Positions 1 through 9,231 of a stretch of DNA of 64,000 bases are shown in pieces. The notes under the pieces were generated by a model. The model ran no database searches and was not told the origin of the DNA. It saw only the letters and a list, made by a program, of their open reading frames with translations. Numbering within the stretch: position 1 is the stretch's first letter; each line of letters opens with the position of its first letter. A program made the translations under genes and the position numbers. Source of the DNA: Deltaproteobacteria bacterium (GTDB lineage: Bacteria > Desulfobacterota > Binatia > UTPRO1); contig JAJCZP010000108.1 in NCBI GenBank assembly GCA_029262315.1, positions 1 through 64,000 on the forward strand. Direction: 5' to 3'.

Positions 1-2342
1 GTGCCCTTGGCCGCCCAGTCGCGCGAGCTCCCCGAGCCGTACTCCTTCCCCGCAAGAACGATGAGGGGCGTGCCCGCTTGCTGGTACCGTTCGGCGGCTT
101 CGAAGATGCGAAGTTCCTCGCCGGTCGTGTGGTCTATCGTCCAGTCGCCCTCACGTGTCGGGGTCAGGGTGTTTCGCAAACGCACGTTTCCAAACGTGCC
201 TCGCATCATTACCTCGTGATTCCCGCGCCGGGAACCGAAGCTGTTGAAATCGCGTTGCTCGACATCGTGGGCAAGGAGATAGCGTCCGGCGGGTCCGTCC
301 TCGGCGATGGAGCCCGCCGGTGAGATGTGGTCGGTCGTGACCGAGTCGCCCAGCACGACGAGCGTACGCGCGCCGAGGATCTCCGCGAGCGGCGCCGGCT
401 CGGGGGCGAGATCGGTGAAGAACGGTGGCTCCTGCACGTAGGTGGACGCGTCGTTCCAGGCGTAGCTTTCCCCTTCGGGCACGGGGAGTTGCTGCCACAT
501 CTCGTCCCCCTCGAAGACCTTGCCGTAGGCATCGCGGAAAAGCTCTGGCTTCACGACATCGGCCAACACGCGTTGAACGTCCTCGGCGCTTGGCCACAGG
601 TCGCGCAGATAGACCGGCGTCCCGTTGCTGTCGTTTCCGAGGGGATCGGATGACAGATCGAGGTCCACCGTGCCGGCCAGGGCGTAGGCGACGACCAGTG
701 GTGGCGAGGCAAGGTAGGCGGCGCGTACTTGCGCGTGCACCCGACCCTCGAAGTTGCGATTGCCGGATAGTACCGCCGAGACGACGAGGCCGTGCTCGGT
801 GATGGCGCTCGCGACTGCCTCCGGTAGGGGGCCGCTGTTGCCGATACACGTGGTGCAACCATAGCCGACTACGTTGAACCGGAGAGCATTCAGGGGTTCG
901 AGGAGTCCCGCCGCTTCGAGATAGTCGGTGACGACTCGTGAGCCGGGCGCCATGCTCGTCTTGACGTAGGGTTTCGGCGTCATTCCTCGCTCGAGGGCTC
1001 GCTTGGCGAGCAGCCCGGCGGCGATCATCACCGAGGGGTTCGAGGTGTTGGTGCAGCTCGTGATGGCGGCGATCACGACCGAGCCGTACGCAAGCTTCGC
1101 CTGCGTGCCGTCGATCTCGATCGTGGCGGTGGCCTCGGTGCCCGCGGGGAAGCCGTCGCGGAGGCTGGCGGGTACTTGGGCCAGCGTGCTTCGATCTTGC
1201 GGACGCTTCGGTCCGGCGAGACTGGGCTGGACCATGCTGAGATCGAGGGCGATCTCCTCCGAGAAGTGCGGCCGGGGGCTGGTCGCGGTACGGAACAGCC
1301 CCTGCTCCTTCGTGTAGCGCTCGACGAGATCGACGCGCGCTTCGTCGCGGCCAGTGGCGCGCAAGTACCGCAGTGTTTCGTCGTCGACGGGAAATAGTCC
1401 GACGGTCGCGCCGTATTCGGGAGCCATGTTGGCGATGGTCGCGCGGTCGGCAAGCGAGAGCTCGGCCACGCCGGGGCCCGTGAACTCGACGAACTTTCCG
1501 ACGACGCCGTGCGCGCGTAGGAGCTCGGTGACGGTGAGGACGAGGTCGGTTGCTGTGGTCCCCGTTGGCAAGCGTCCGTGGAGTGCGCAGCCGACGACCA
1601 CTGGAGAGAGGAGATACAGCGGTTGTCCGAGGAGTACCGCTTCCGCCTCAATGCCGCCGACACCCCAGCCGACGACGCCGAGTCCGTTGATCATGGTCGT
1701 GTGTGAATCGGTACCCACCAGCGTGTCGGGGAAGGCGACCTCTGCGCCATCGTGCTCGCGGAGTTGGACGACACTGGCGAGGAACTCCAGATTCACTTGA
1801 TGGACGATCCCCGTACCCGGCGGCACGACGCGGAAGTTTTCGAAGGCCCCCTGCGCCCACCGAAGCAGCATGTACCGTTCCCGGTTGCGCTCGTATTCGC
1901 GGGCTACGTTGGCCGAGAAGGCGCTCGCCGTGCCAAACTGATCGACCTGCACCGAGTGGTCGATGACGAGATCCGCGGGGACCTGGGGATTGATCTGCTT
2001 GGGGTCGCCACCGGCACGGGCGACGGCGGTGCGCATCGCGGCGAGGTCGACCACCGCGGGCACACCGGTGAAATCCTGCAGCACGACGCGGCCCGGCATG
2101 AACGGCAACTCGGCCTCGATTGGTTCCGGTGTCCATCGCGCCAGGGTGAGTACGTCGGCCGGGTCGGCGAAGTCGGCGTTCTGATGCCGCAGCGTATTCT
2201 CGAGGAGGATCTTCACCGTGTAGGGCAGGGTGTCGAGATCGACGCCTTGTTGGTCGGCCAGTGCCGCGAGCCGGTAGTAGGTGACAGATCCTCCCGTGGT
2301 AGGGAGCACGCTCCGCGCGCCGTAGTCGTCCTTCGCTGTCAT
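1..2342 (-). CDS. acnA: aconitate hydratase AcnA, C-terminus off the left edge
   Basis: TCA-cycle enzyme of the cytoplasm that isomerises citrate and isocitrate through a [4Fe-4S] cluster. The frame is open from an ATG at 2342 to the window edge, giving 780 codons; the family is about 890-930 residues, so the last 110-150 are missing. The three cluster cysteines are visible at about residues 430 (in [10 protein letters not shown]), 496 and 499 (in [10 protein letters not shown]), matching E. coli AcnA spacing. The segment [16 protein letters not shown] near the edge is the swivel-domain signature. The start is followed by the normal AcnA N-terminus and preceded by a GAAGGG ribosome site. It stands alone here, divergent from the beta-helix lipoprotein. 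Family assignment is secure. Confidence 0.96.
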   Translation of the reverse strand, partial: MTAKDDYGARSVLPTTGGSVTYYRLAALADQQGVDLDTLPYTVKILLENTLRHQNADFADPADVLTLARWTPEPIEAELPFMPGRVVLQDFTGVPAVVDLAAMRTAVARAGGDPKQINPQVPADLVIDHSVQVDQFGTASAFSANVAREYERNRERYMLLRWAQGAFENFRVVPPGTGIVHQVNLEFLASVVQLREHDGAEVAFPDTLVGTDSHTTMINGLGVVGWGVGGIEAEAVLLGQPLYLLSPVVVGCALHGRLPTGTTATDLVLTVTELLRAHGVVGKFVEFTGPGVAELSLADRATIANMAPEYGATVGLFPVDDETLRYLRATGRDEARVDLVERYTKEQGLFRTATSPRPHFSEEIALDLSMVQPSLAGPKRPQDRSTLAQVPASLRDGFPAGTEATATIEIDGTQAKLAYGSVVIAAITSCTNTSNPSVMIAAGLLAKRALERGMTPKPYVKTSMAPGSRVVTDYLEAAGLLEPLNALRFNVVGYGCTTCIGNSGPLPEAVASAITEHGLVVSAVLSGNRNFEGRVHAQVRAAYLASPPLVVAYALAGTVDLDLSSDPLGNDSNGTPVYLRDLWPSAEDVQRVLADVVKPELFRDAYGKVFEGDEMWQQLPVPEGESYAWNDASTYVQEPPFFTDLAPEPAPLAEILGARTLVVLGDSVTTDHISPAGSIAEDGPAGRYLLAHDVEQRDFNSFGSRRGNHEVMMRGTFGNVRLRNTLTPTREGDWTIDHTTGEELRIFEAAERYQQAGTPLIVLAGKEYGSGSSRDWAAKG

Positions 2343-2569
2343 CGAAAATCCCTTCGTGGTGGGCCTGTGAAGCCGTGAGCGGGCTTCGGGTCGGGCTGAA
2401 GATGCCGCGCTCTCGGGACACGCGCAAGCGGACCCGGGGGACGGCCCATCGCGCCCCGGTTTCTCTCCGGGTTCCTGCCGCAGCGGTATCGCAGGGGTCC
2501 CCAGAGCTTGTGCTTCCCGTCGTAGGCCCCTGGTGCCCGCCGTCCCCGAACGCGCTATGGTGCCGCGCC

Positions 2570-3694
2570 ATGTCGTGGAAACCGGAGCCTGCCCGCAGAC
2601 GGGTCCGATCGATGCGGATCGCGGTCGCGCTGAGTTTCTTTGCCGCTGCCGGGGCTTGTCGCTCGGCGAGCGTCCCGGAACCTGTGGCAACGCCGGCGGC
2701 GAGCGCGGCCGTGCCCCAGCCCACCAGTACGGCGATCCCGCGCGAAGGGTTCGGCGCCGCAACGTTGGGTGGAGCGAACGGCAAGATCCTGAGGGTGGCC
2801 GAGGCGTCGACCAAGGTTCTCCGCGAGGTGTTTTCGCAGGCGCGCGTCGGCAACGTGACCATCGAGCTTCCGAAGAACGCCAAGATCGTTCTCGAGAAGA
2901 TGATCCCACAGGTGACGGGCGCTTCGATCACCATCGAGGGCAACGGCGCCACGATCGACGGTCGGCGTCTCGAACAAGACGTGGCGCTCCTCGACATCCG
3001 GGGTCATGACATCATCGTGCGCAATCTCCGTCTGCGAAACGGCTACGACAACCTGCGCGTGAAGGGCTCCGAGGCGTTCAATGTCGTCATCGACCATGTC
3101 TCTTCTACGGGCGCGCGGGACGATGGCATGACGATTACGCACGGGGCGCACGACGTCACCGTTCAGCACAGTTACATCGCCGGCAATACCCGTGGGTTCT
3201 TCAGCAAGTACGAGGGGACGCACAACGTCTCTTTGCATCACACCTTGCTGCAGAAGAACTGGATGCGGAGCCCGCTCTTCGACGGCACGACCGGTGTCGA
3301 CATGCGAAACGTCATCGTCGAGGACTGGGGGCTGTGGGGCGCGCGTTTCGAGGGCGGCGCGAGCGGGAACGTCGTGGCATCGCTCTTTGCGCTCTCGCCG
3401 TACGCGGTGAGCATCGGTGGGAAGAAGGGCTCGGCGCTTTGGTTGAAGAATCCCGCCACGGTCTATGCCGCCGACAACGTCTTTCGCGACCAAGCCGAGG
3501 CAGGGACATCGGGGAGGGCTGCGTCCCCGTTCGCGGCTCCGCCAGTCCAGACGTCGACCGTCGCGGCGATGGAGAAGGTCGTGCGCGCGGGCGCGGGGTG
3601 TCTCCCGCGTGACAACATCGACCGTGCCTATCTCGGGCTCCGGCAGGGATGGAAGGTCAGTGAGTCCGAGCCCTTCCGCGTGCGCCTGGAATGA
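2570..3694 (+). CDS. pectate-lyase-like right-handed beta-helix lipoprotein
   Basis: A 374-residue exported protein. A short hydrophobic signal ending in AAAGAC looks like a lipobox, so it is probably a lipoprotein. After a Pro/Ala-rich linker the rest is a single-stranded beta-helix of the pectate lyase / Amb allergen type: the pattern of short strands with N, D, G and H turns (for example [16 protein letters not shown], then [15 protein letters not shown]) covers roughly residues 90-330. I cannot point to a complete catalytic set, so lyase activity is not claimed; polysaccharide binding or cleavage is the likely role. An alternative ATG at 2612 would give a tighter lipoprotein signal; neither start has a strong ribosome site. 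Confidence 0.75.
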   Translation: MSWKPEPARRRVRSMRIAVALSFFAAAGACRSASVPEPVATPAASAAVPQPTSTAIPREGFGAATLGGANGKILRVAEASTKVLREVFSQARVGNVTIELPKNAKIVLEKMIPQVTGASITIEGNGATIDGRRLEQDVALLDIRGHDIIVRNLRLRNGYDNLRVKGSEAFNVVIDHVSSTGARDDGMTITHGAHDVTVQHSYIAGNTRGFFSKYEGTHNVSLHHTLLQKNWMRSPLFDGTTGVDMRNVIVEDWGLWGARFEGGASGNVVASLFALSPYAVSIGGKKGSALWLKNPATVYAADNVFRDQAEAGTSGRAASPFAAPPVQTSTVAAMEKVVRAGAGCLPRDNIDRAYLGLRQGWKVSESEPFRVRLE

Positions 3695-3776
3695 CGCGTG
3701 CGCTTTCCGAGATTTGCCCCGCCGCCGCGGCGTTGTATGTACCTAGTCGTGAACGAGTCGTTCGGATGAGGCGTCT

Positions 3777-4958
3777 ATGACTGGCATGAGGCTGGCGCTG
3801 GTCGCAGTGGTCGTCGCGCTGATCGCCGGCGCGTGTGCGATCGTGCCCTATACGGGTCGTCGCCAACTCTCGATGGTGTCGGCGAGCGACGAGCTTCGCC
3901 AGGGCGAACATTTGTACGCGATCGCCCGGCGGCGCTCCCGCATCTCGCACGACACCGTGACCTCGAACATTCTACAGGACGTCGGCCGACGCATCGCGAC
4001 AGTGTCCGGGCAGCCGCAATGGCGATGGGAATTCACGTTGTTCGATGACGACGAACAGGTGAATGCCTGGGCGCTTCCGGGGGGCAAGGTCGGTATCTAC
4101 ACCGGCATTCTCCCGGTCGCGAAGGACGAGGCGGGACTCGCCAGTGTGATCGGTCACGAGGTCGCGCACGCGATCGCCCACCACGGCGCCGAGCGTGCGA
4201 GCCAGGGGCAGTTGGTCTCGATTCTGGGCATGGGCCTCGCTGTTGCTGCCGGCAGCACGACGAGTGGTGCGACGTCCGACCTGCTGATGCAGGCGTACGG
4301 TCTCGGCGCCCACATGGGTGTGATGCTTCCGTTCGGTCGCGCCCAGGAGTCCGAGGCCGACGAGATCGGCCTCATCCTGATGGCGAAGGCGGGCTACGAT
4401 CCCCATGCCGCGATCGGTATCTGGCAGCGCATGAGTCAACTGAAGGGCGCGCAGGCAGCGCCGCCCGAGTTCCTCTCGACCCACCCCAGTCATGGTACGC
4501 GCATTCGGCGCATCGAAGCCACGCTCCCGCGTGCGCTGGAGTTCTACGAGCCTGGGCGCGTCTCGAATCGCAAGCTCCCGTCGCTGAAACAGCTTCGCGG
4601 TGGCGATGCCGGCGAGGAAGCGCTCCTGGACGCGGTCGTGAAGATCGACCGCCTGGCGGCGAAGTCAGGTTCGAAGGAGACGATCGCGACCGAGATCGGT
4701 CGCGCGTTCGATATCCAGCCGGAGTCGGTCCTCCGCTTTTCGAGCCAGGCATCGTTGTCTCCCGGCGAGGCCACCCTCGCCTTCGCGCTGCTGCGCTCGA
4801 CCAAGATCTCGCCCGAGCGTCTCGTCGACGATCTCCGCCGCGGGAGCAGCTGGTGGGGCATCATTCGCCAAGCGGGTGCTTCTCCGCGCCGACTCGCGGG
4901 CGATCTCGAGCGCGTCTCGAGTCGCCTGGCTGGTCAGCGTCCCCGCGCGGCGCGCTGA
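3777..4958 (+). CDS. M48-family metalloprotease lipoprotein (LoiP/YggG-like)
   Basis: Zinc metallopeptidase expected in the periplasm, anchored by a lipobox (IAGAC, Cys20). The zinc motif HEVAH is at residues 127-131 (His127, Glu128, His131), and the third ligand is in the ESEADEIG segment near Glu193. The 393 residues comprise the M48 domain (about 30-250) plus an alpha-helical C-terminal tail that I do not recognise. Relatives process or degrade misfolded envelope proteins. An ATG at 3786 is an equally possible start. It follows the beta-helix lipoprotein on the same strand after 82 bases, and no terminator is visible between them. Confidence 0.9.
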   Translation: MTGMRLALVAVVVALIAGACAIVPYTGRRQLSMVSASDELRQGEHLYAIARRRSRISHDTVTSNILQDVGRRIATVSGQPQWRWEFTLFDDDEQVNAWALPGGKVGIYTGILPVAKDEAGLASVIGHEVAHAIAHHGAERASQGQLVSILGMGLAVAAGSTTSGATSDLLMQAYGLGAHMGVMLPFGRAQESEADEIGLILMAKAGYDPHAAIGIWQRMSQLKGAQAAPPEFLSTHPSHGTRIRRIEATLPRALEFYEPGRVSNRKLPSLKQLRGGDAGEEALLDAVVKIDRLAAKSGSKETIATEIGRAFDIQPESVLRFSSQASLSPGEATLAFALLRSTKISPERLVDDLRRGSSWWGIIRQAGASPRRLAGDLERVSSRLAGQRPRAAR

Positions 4959-5096
4959 GGACAGAAGCTTCTCGGTGGTGGGCACGGACACGCGCCGGGC
5001 GATCTCGCTCTCTGACCGCAGGGTGCGACCGGGCCTGGCGCCAGCCTGGCATGGCGGTACCCGTCTCGGCCCGTCGGGTGAGCGGGTTCTCCGCGC

Positions 5097-6650
5097 CTAG
5101 TTCTTCAAGCGCCGGGTCCGCAGTACGAAAACTGCTGTCAGCGTGAGGCATCCCCACGCGAATGCGTCGCCCCAGCGAGCGTAGACGGTCTCGATCTCGA
5201 GCCGCGGTACGCGAACGAGTTCCGTACCTGGTGACAGCCCGTCGGTCATGACCGTCGCGATGCCGTCGGGCATGACGACGGCGGTCGGTCCGCGGTTCGC
5301 GGCTCTGACCAGGGCTCGGCGTACTTCGACGGCCCGCAAGCGCCCGAAGAGGAAGTGCTGTGCGGGGCCTGCTCCCGGTTGGAACCAGGAGTCGTTGCTG
5401 ATGTTGAAGAGCAGCTCGGCTCCTTCGCGGACGGCGGTGCGCGCCAGCTCCGGAAAGATGAACTCGTAACAGACGAGTGGCCCGAAGCGGAGACGTTGCG
5501 TCGCCAACATCGACGGGCCAGCTCCAGGTACGAAGCCCTGCGCCGCTCCGAGCCCCCCGCCTCCGAACGCCGGCATCGTTTCGGCGAGCGCAAGGAGTCG
5601 GTGCTTGTCGTAGACGCCGCGGATGCCCGTGTGATCGATCAGGAAGGCCGCCGCCTGCAGGGCCGGACGCCCCCGCACTTCGGTCATGCGCGGTGCGCCC
5701 ACGAGCTGGGGCGTATCACCGCCGCGAGCGGCAATGCGTCGCACGATGTCTGGATTTTCCTCGAGGAGAAACGCGACGGCGTTCTCAGGCCATACGATCA
5801 GATCCAATCCCCGGGTTTCGCTGGGGACGAGCGCCAGGTAGCGCTCGATATTGGCAAGGCCGCGCGCTGGATCTTGCCGGTCCGTATTGACGATGTCTGC
5901 ATGAATGAGGGCGATCTCCGCGTGGGGCGCCGCTGCGGTCTGCGCGGCGATATCGGTGCGCCTCCACTCGCCGTACCACAGCGCCGCCGCGACGAGGGCC
6001 CCAGCCAGCGCAACGGCGGGAAGGCGCGCACGGACACTGGCAGCGCCGTTGGAGGGCAAGTCGCCTTCCACGGCAGGCTGTTGAGGCGGCCACGTCGAGC
6101 GCGCCTCGCGCCACGCGTCAGCGAGCTCGGCGAGAGCGGCGCTGACTGCCGCGGCCAGAAACGACACCGCGTACGGGCCGCCGAGGTCCGCGACTTGAAT
6201 GACGGCCGGTGTTTCGGCCAACGCCAAGCCGAGCAGGGCCCACGGTGTGCCGAAGGGGACGTGCGCGCGGAGGTACTCGACGCTGACCCACGCCGCAGCG
6301 GTGTAGAGGACTCGCTGGATCGGACGTTTCGGCCGACCAGCATGGAGCAGAAATCCGAGCAGCGCGAAGGGGATGCCTGCCTGACAGACCAGAAACAGGA
6401 GGCCGGCCGTACCGAGGAGCGACAGATCGAAGAGCGCGCCGAGCGCCGACGTCATCCACGGAGTGACGACGCCGAGCGCCCACAGCGTTCCAAAGAACCA
6501 GACCGCAGCAGCGGCCCGCGTGGCACTTGGCGCGGGGAACATCGCGAGCACGGGGAGCGGTGCGATCCAGGTGAGCCAGGAGAATCCGAAGGGCGGATAG
6601 ATCAAGACGTGGCACCCGGCGCCAAGAGTTGCCAGAATCACGGCACGCAT
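5097..6650 (-). CDS. lnt: apolipoprotein N-acyltransferase Lnt
   Basis: Inner-membrane enzyme that adds the third acyl chain to the N-terminal cysteine of lipoproteins, the last maturation step. The 517 residues have hydrophobic segments in the first 225 and a nitrilase domain after about 245. The catalytic triad is present: Glu289 in VWPEN, Lys349 in YDKH and Cys394 in VCYE. A last TM helix lies near 495-510. The chosen ATG at 6650 gives the normal N-terminus; upstream extensions are Arg-rich and implausible. Its first base pairs are shared with the start of the divergent histidine kinase, so no intergenic promoter exists. Lipoproteins that could be substrates are encoded nearby. Confidence 0.95.
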   Translation of the reverse strand: MRAVILATLGAGCHVLIYPPFGFSWLTWIAPLPVLAMFPAPSATRAAAAVWFFGTLWALGVVTPWMTSALGALFDLSLLGTAGLLFLVCQAGIPFALLGFLLHAGRPKRPIQRVLYTAAAWVSVEYLRAHVPFGTPWALLGLALAETPAVIQVADLGGPYAVSFLAAAVSAALAELADAWREARSTWPPQQPAVEGDLPSNGAASVRARLPAVALAGALVAAALWYGEWRRTDIAAQTAAAPHAEIALIHADIVNTDRQDPARGLANIERYLALVPSETRGLDLIVWPENAVAFLLEENPDIVRRIAARGGDTPQLVGAPRMTEVRGRPALQAAAFLIDHTGIRGVYDKHRLLALAETMPAFGGGGLGAAQGFVPGAGPSMLATQRLRFGPLVCYEFIFPELARTAVREGAELLFNISNDSWFQPGAGPAQHFLFGRLRAVEVRRALVRAANRGPTAVVMPDGIATVMTDGLSPGTELVRVPRLEIETVYARWGDAFAWGCLTLTAVFVLRTRRLKN

Positions 6651-9177
6651 GGCCCATTCACGTCCCGATCCGGTCGGCACGCCGTCCCCACGTCCGCGTC
6701 CGGCGTTGCTCGTCCTCTGTGCCCTACCTCTCATCGGAGCCATCGCGCTCACCTGCACGTTCGACGCAGCCGCGCGTCTCGGCCGGCCGTATCCCGGCTT
6801 CTTCCTGTGGGCAAACAACTTCGTCCCGGCGATCGGGATCGGAGACGCTGCCGCAAGCAGAGCGGGCCTTCGCTATCAGTCGCATCTGTTGTCGATGAAC
6901 GGAGCGACGGTCAGCGACCGGGCCGCCGTCGAACGGGTGATACGAAATCACGTACCGGGTAGTCCGGTGCGGTACACGTTTGCCAAGGCTGGAGAGGTGT
7001 TCACAGTAGAACTTCCCGCCCAACGGCTCGGGGTCTGGACGTTTGCCCTGACGCTCGGGAACTATCTGCTGAACGGGTTGATTCTGCTCGCCCTCGGCAT
7101 CGCCGTCATCTTCCTCGAGCCGGCGAGCCGAGGTGCGCGCATCTTTTTTCTGTTCACGAGCAACTACGGGTTGTACTTGTTCACATCGACCGACCTCGTC
7201 GGGGCGGGCCGATTCGAGGAGCTGTACTTCTTCCTCCTGGCGCTCGCTCCGGCGACGGCGTTGCATATGGTCGTCGCGTTCCCAGCGATGCCGGCGGAGA
7301 TTTCCGGGATGCGCCGGTTCAGTGCCGCCGGGTACTCCATCGCTTTGGTATTGGGCGCGGCGTCGGTCGTAGCCTTTCATACATCGCTTGCCGTCCTGCT
7401 GATCCTCGATCAGATCACACACGTCCTTTGGGGCGCGGCCTTCCTGACGGCTTTCGTGCTCGTGTTGCGTGCGTTTGGCCGGGCGACCTCGCCGGCCGCG
7501 GGACAGCAGCTGAAGATATTCCTCGGCGGATTGATCGGGGCCGCGCTCGTTCCTGCGGTCGCGCTCCTCACGGTCTATGTCGCCGGAGCGCAAGTTCCGC
7601 TCAACTATTTGACGCTCGGCTTTGCGATCTTCCCGGCGGCCATCGCCTACGCCATTGCGCGACACGATCTGTTTGGCGTCGACCGGATCATTCGGCGCAC
7701 CGTCGGCTACGTGGTCGTGACGGCAGTGATCCTCCTGATCTACGCGGCCCTGCTGGCGTTCATCGACTACGTGATCCTCCCTGACATGTACGCCTCGCCC
7801 GCCGTGCACGGACTGGTCACCATGCTCTTGGTGGTCGTGTTCAATCCACTGCGCAGCCGCATTCAGGCGCTCATCGACTACCTCTACTTTCGCGCGCCGT
7901 ACGACTACCGATCGACGGTTGCCGCGGCGAGCCGTGCGTTGGCGTCGATTCTCGACGTCGACACGCTCGTCACGCGTTTGACCGGGATCATCACCGATCA
8001 GATGCAGGTGACGCGTGCGGATGTCTGGCTGCTGGACAAGGCGCGCGCTGCCTACGTCGGGACTGACGGTGCCCGTCCGTTGGCGGCGGACGCACCCTTG
8101 GTTCGGTATCTTGCGTTGCCCTCCACCCGGACCCTCCATATCGCCATTGGAAGAATGAGCGGTCGTGTGAGTAACGAGGTTCTCACCGACATGGTTGCCA
8201 TCGATGCAGTCCTCGCGATTCCCATGCATTTCGAGCAGCGTCTCGTTGGTTTTTTGGCCCTGGATGAGAAGGAGTCCGGCCGCTTCTATTCGACCGAGGA
8301 TCTCGAGCTGTTGACCACGCTCGCCAGTCAGGCGGCGGTGGCCCTGGAGAACGCGTGGGCCTATCACGCGCTTGCCGAGACCAACCGCGAACTCCGCGAG
8401 GCCCGCGATCAGCTGGTAGAGGCCGAGCGATTGGCCGCCATCGGTGAGCTTTCGGCGGCGGTGGCCCATGGCATTCGCAACCCCGTTGCCAGCATCAAGG
8501 CCGCGGCTGAGCTGGCGGCAAGTGAGGCCCCGCCTGGTCATCCTCTTCGGGAGAGTTTCACAGACATCCTGGGTGAGGCTGACGCATTGGAAGCGCGCAT
8601 CAGCGAACTCCTCGATTTCGCGCGGCCGTTCGAGCCGAACCACGCACCTGCCGACTTGAACCAGATCGTGCACGGCGCCTTACATCTCCTTCGCCGTCAG
8701 ATCAGCGGTCGCGACATCACGGTTGACGTTGCACTGGCTCCCGCGTTGCCGGGGCATGAGATGGACGCCGCGCAGATCGAGCAGGTGTGCCTCGCGCTTC
8801 TGACGAACGCGATCGAGGCGATGACGGACGGTGGCGTCCTGACGGTGACGACGGACCTCCTGCGTCTTGACGAGGCTCGGCCGCCTGTCGCGGGCACATC
8901 GGACTCGGAGCCTCTCCTCGATATCCGCGTGAAGGATACCGGTCAGGGGATTCCAGCTGATCAGCTGGGGAACGTCTTCCGCTTGTTCTACACCCGGAAG
9001 GCACGCGGGACGGGTGTCGGTCTCGCAACGGTCAAGCGGATCGTCGAGGGGCATCACGGCGTCATCACCGTCGAGAGCGAGAGCGGGCGTGGCACCGAGT
9101 TCCGAATCCTCCTGCCGCTTACCGGAAGCGGCCGCGTGCCCCCTCCCTTTGCGACGGGCACGCACGTGTTGATGTAG
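6649..9177 (+). CDS. multi-TM GAF sensor histidine kinase
   Basis: An 842-residue membrane sensor kinase. An N-terminal TM helix (about 15-40) is followed by an extracytoplasmic segment of about 100 residues with a PDZ-like tone. Then come about eight TM helices (roughly 125-400), a GAF domain (about 425-570), a coiled-coil linker, a HisKA domain and a HATPase_c domain (about 665-830; N box LTNAIEAM, G1 DTGQGIP, G2 GTGVGLA). The H-box reads VAHGIRNP with His607; most relatives have Glu where Gly follows the His. No response regulator is adjacent, so the partner is unknown. The start ATG overlaps the lnt start codon on the other strand, and no better in-frame start precedes the first TM helix. 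Confidence 0.9.
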   Translation: MAHSRPDPVGTPSPRPRPALLVLCALPLIGAIALTCTFDAAARLGRPYPGFFLWANNFVPAIGIGDAAASRAGLRYQSHLLSMNGATVSDRAAVERVIRNHVPGSPVRYTFAKAGEVFTVELPAQRLGVWTFALTLGNYLLNGLILLALGIAVIFLEPASRGARIFFLFTSNYGLYLFTSTDLVGAGRFEELYFFLLALAPATALHMVVAFPAMPAEISGMRRFSAAGYSIALVLGAASVVAFHTSLAVLLILDQITHVLWGAAFLTAFVLVLRAFGRATSPAAGQQLKIFLGGLIGAALVPAVALLTVYVAGAQVPLNYLTLGFAIFPAAIAYAIARHDLFGVDRIIRRTVGYVVVTAVILLIYAALLAFIDYVILPDMYASPAVHGLVTMLLVVVFNPLRSRIQALIDYLYFRAPYDYRSTVAAASRALASILDVDTLVTRLTGIITDQMQVTRADVWLLDKARAAYVGTDGARPLAADAPLVRYLALPSTRTLHIAIGRMSGRVSNEVLTDMVAIDAVLAIPMHFEQRLVGFLALDEKESGRFYSTEDLELLTTLASQAAVALENAWAYHALAETNRELREARDQLVEAERLAAIGELSAAVAHGIRNPVASIKAAAELAASEAPPGHPLRESFTDILGEADALEARISELLDFARPFEPNHAPADLNQIVHGALHLLRRQISGRDITVDVALAPALPGHEMDAAQIEQVCLALLTNAIEAMTDGGVLTVTTDLLRLDEARPPVAGTSDSEPLLDIRVKDTGQGIPADQLGNVFRLFYTRKARGTGVGLATVKRIVEGHHGVITVESESGRGTEFRILLPLTGSGRVPPPFATGTHVLM

Positions 9178-9200
9178 GCGCGCGAGGAACGGGTGTGCTC

Positions 9201-9220
9201 GCGGGGCCGTCGCGCCCCGT
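9201..9220. terminator. hairpin between convergent genes
   Basis: CGGGGC and GCCCCG form a 6-bp stem around a 6-base loop, plus a closing G-T pair. It lies between the convergent stop codons of the histidine kinase and the beta-helix protein. No T-run follows, so it is only a candidate bidirectional terminator. Confidence 0.4.
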
Positions 9221-9231
9221 GCGGCGTGTCG

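Noticed and set aside
1648-2997. 449-codon minus-strand frame spanning the aconitase start
   Set aside because: Crosses from the lipoprotein region into acnA in the wrong frame; the aconitase frame has all three cluster cysteines.
5355-6962. 535-codon plus-strand frame over lnt
   Set aside because: Arg/Gly/His-rich antisense of lnt, whose catalytic triad is intact.
6724-8673. 649-codon minus-strand frame over the histidine kinase
   Set aside because: Antisense shadow, charged and Arg/Gln-rich with no domain; the kinase has all its boxes.
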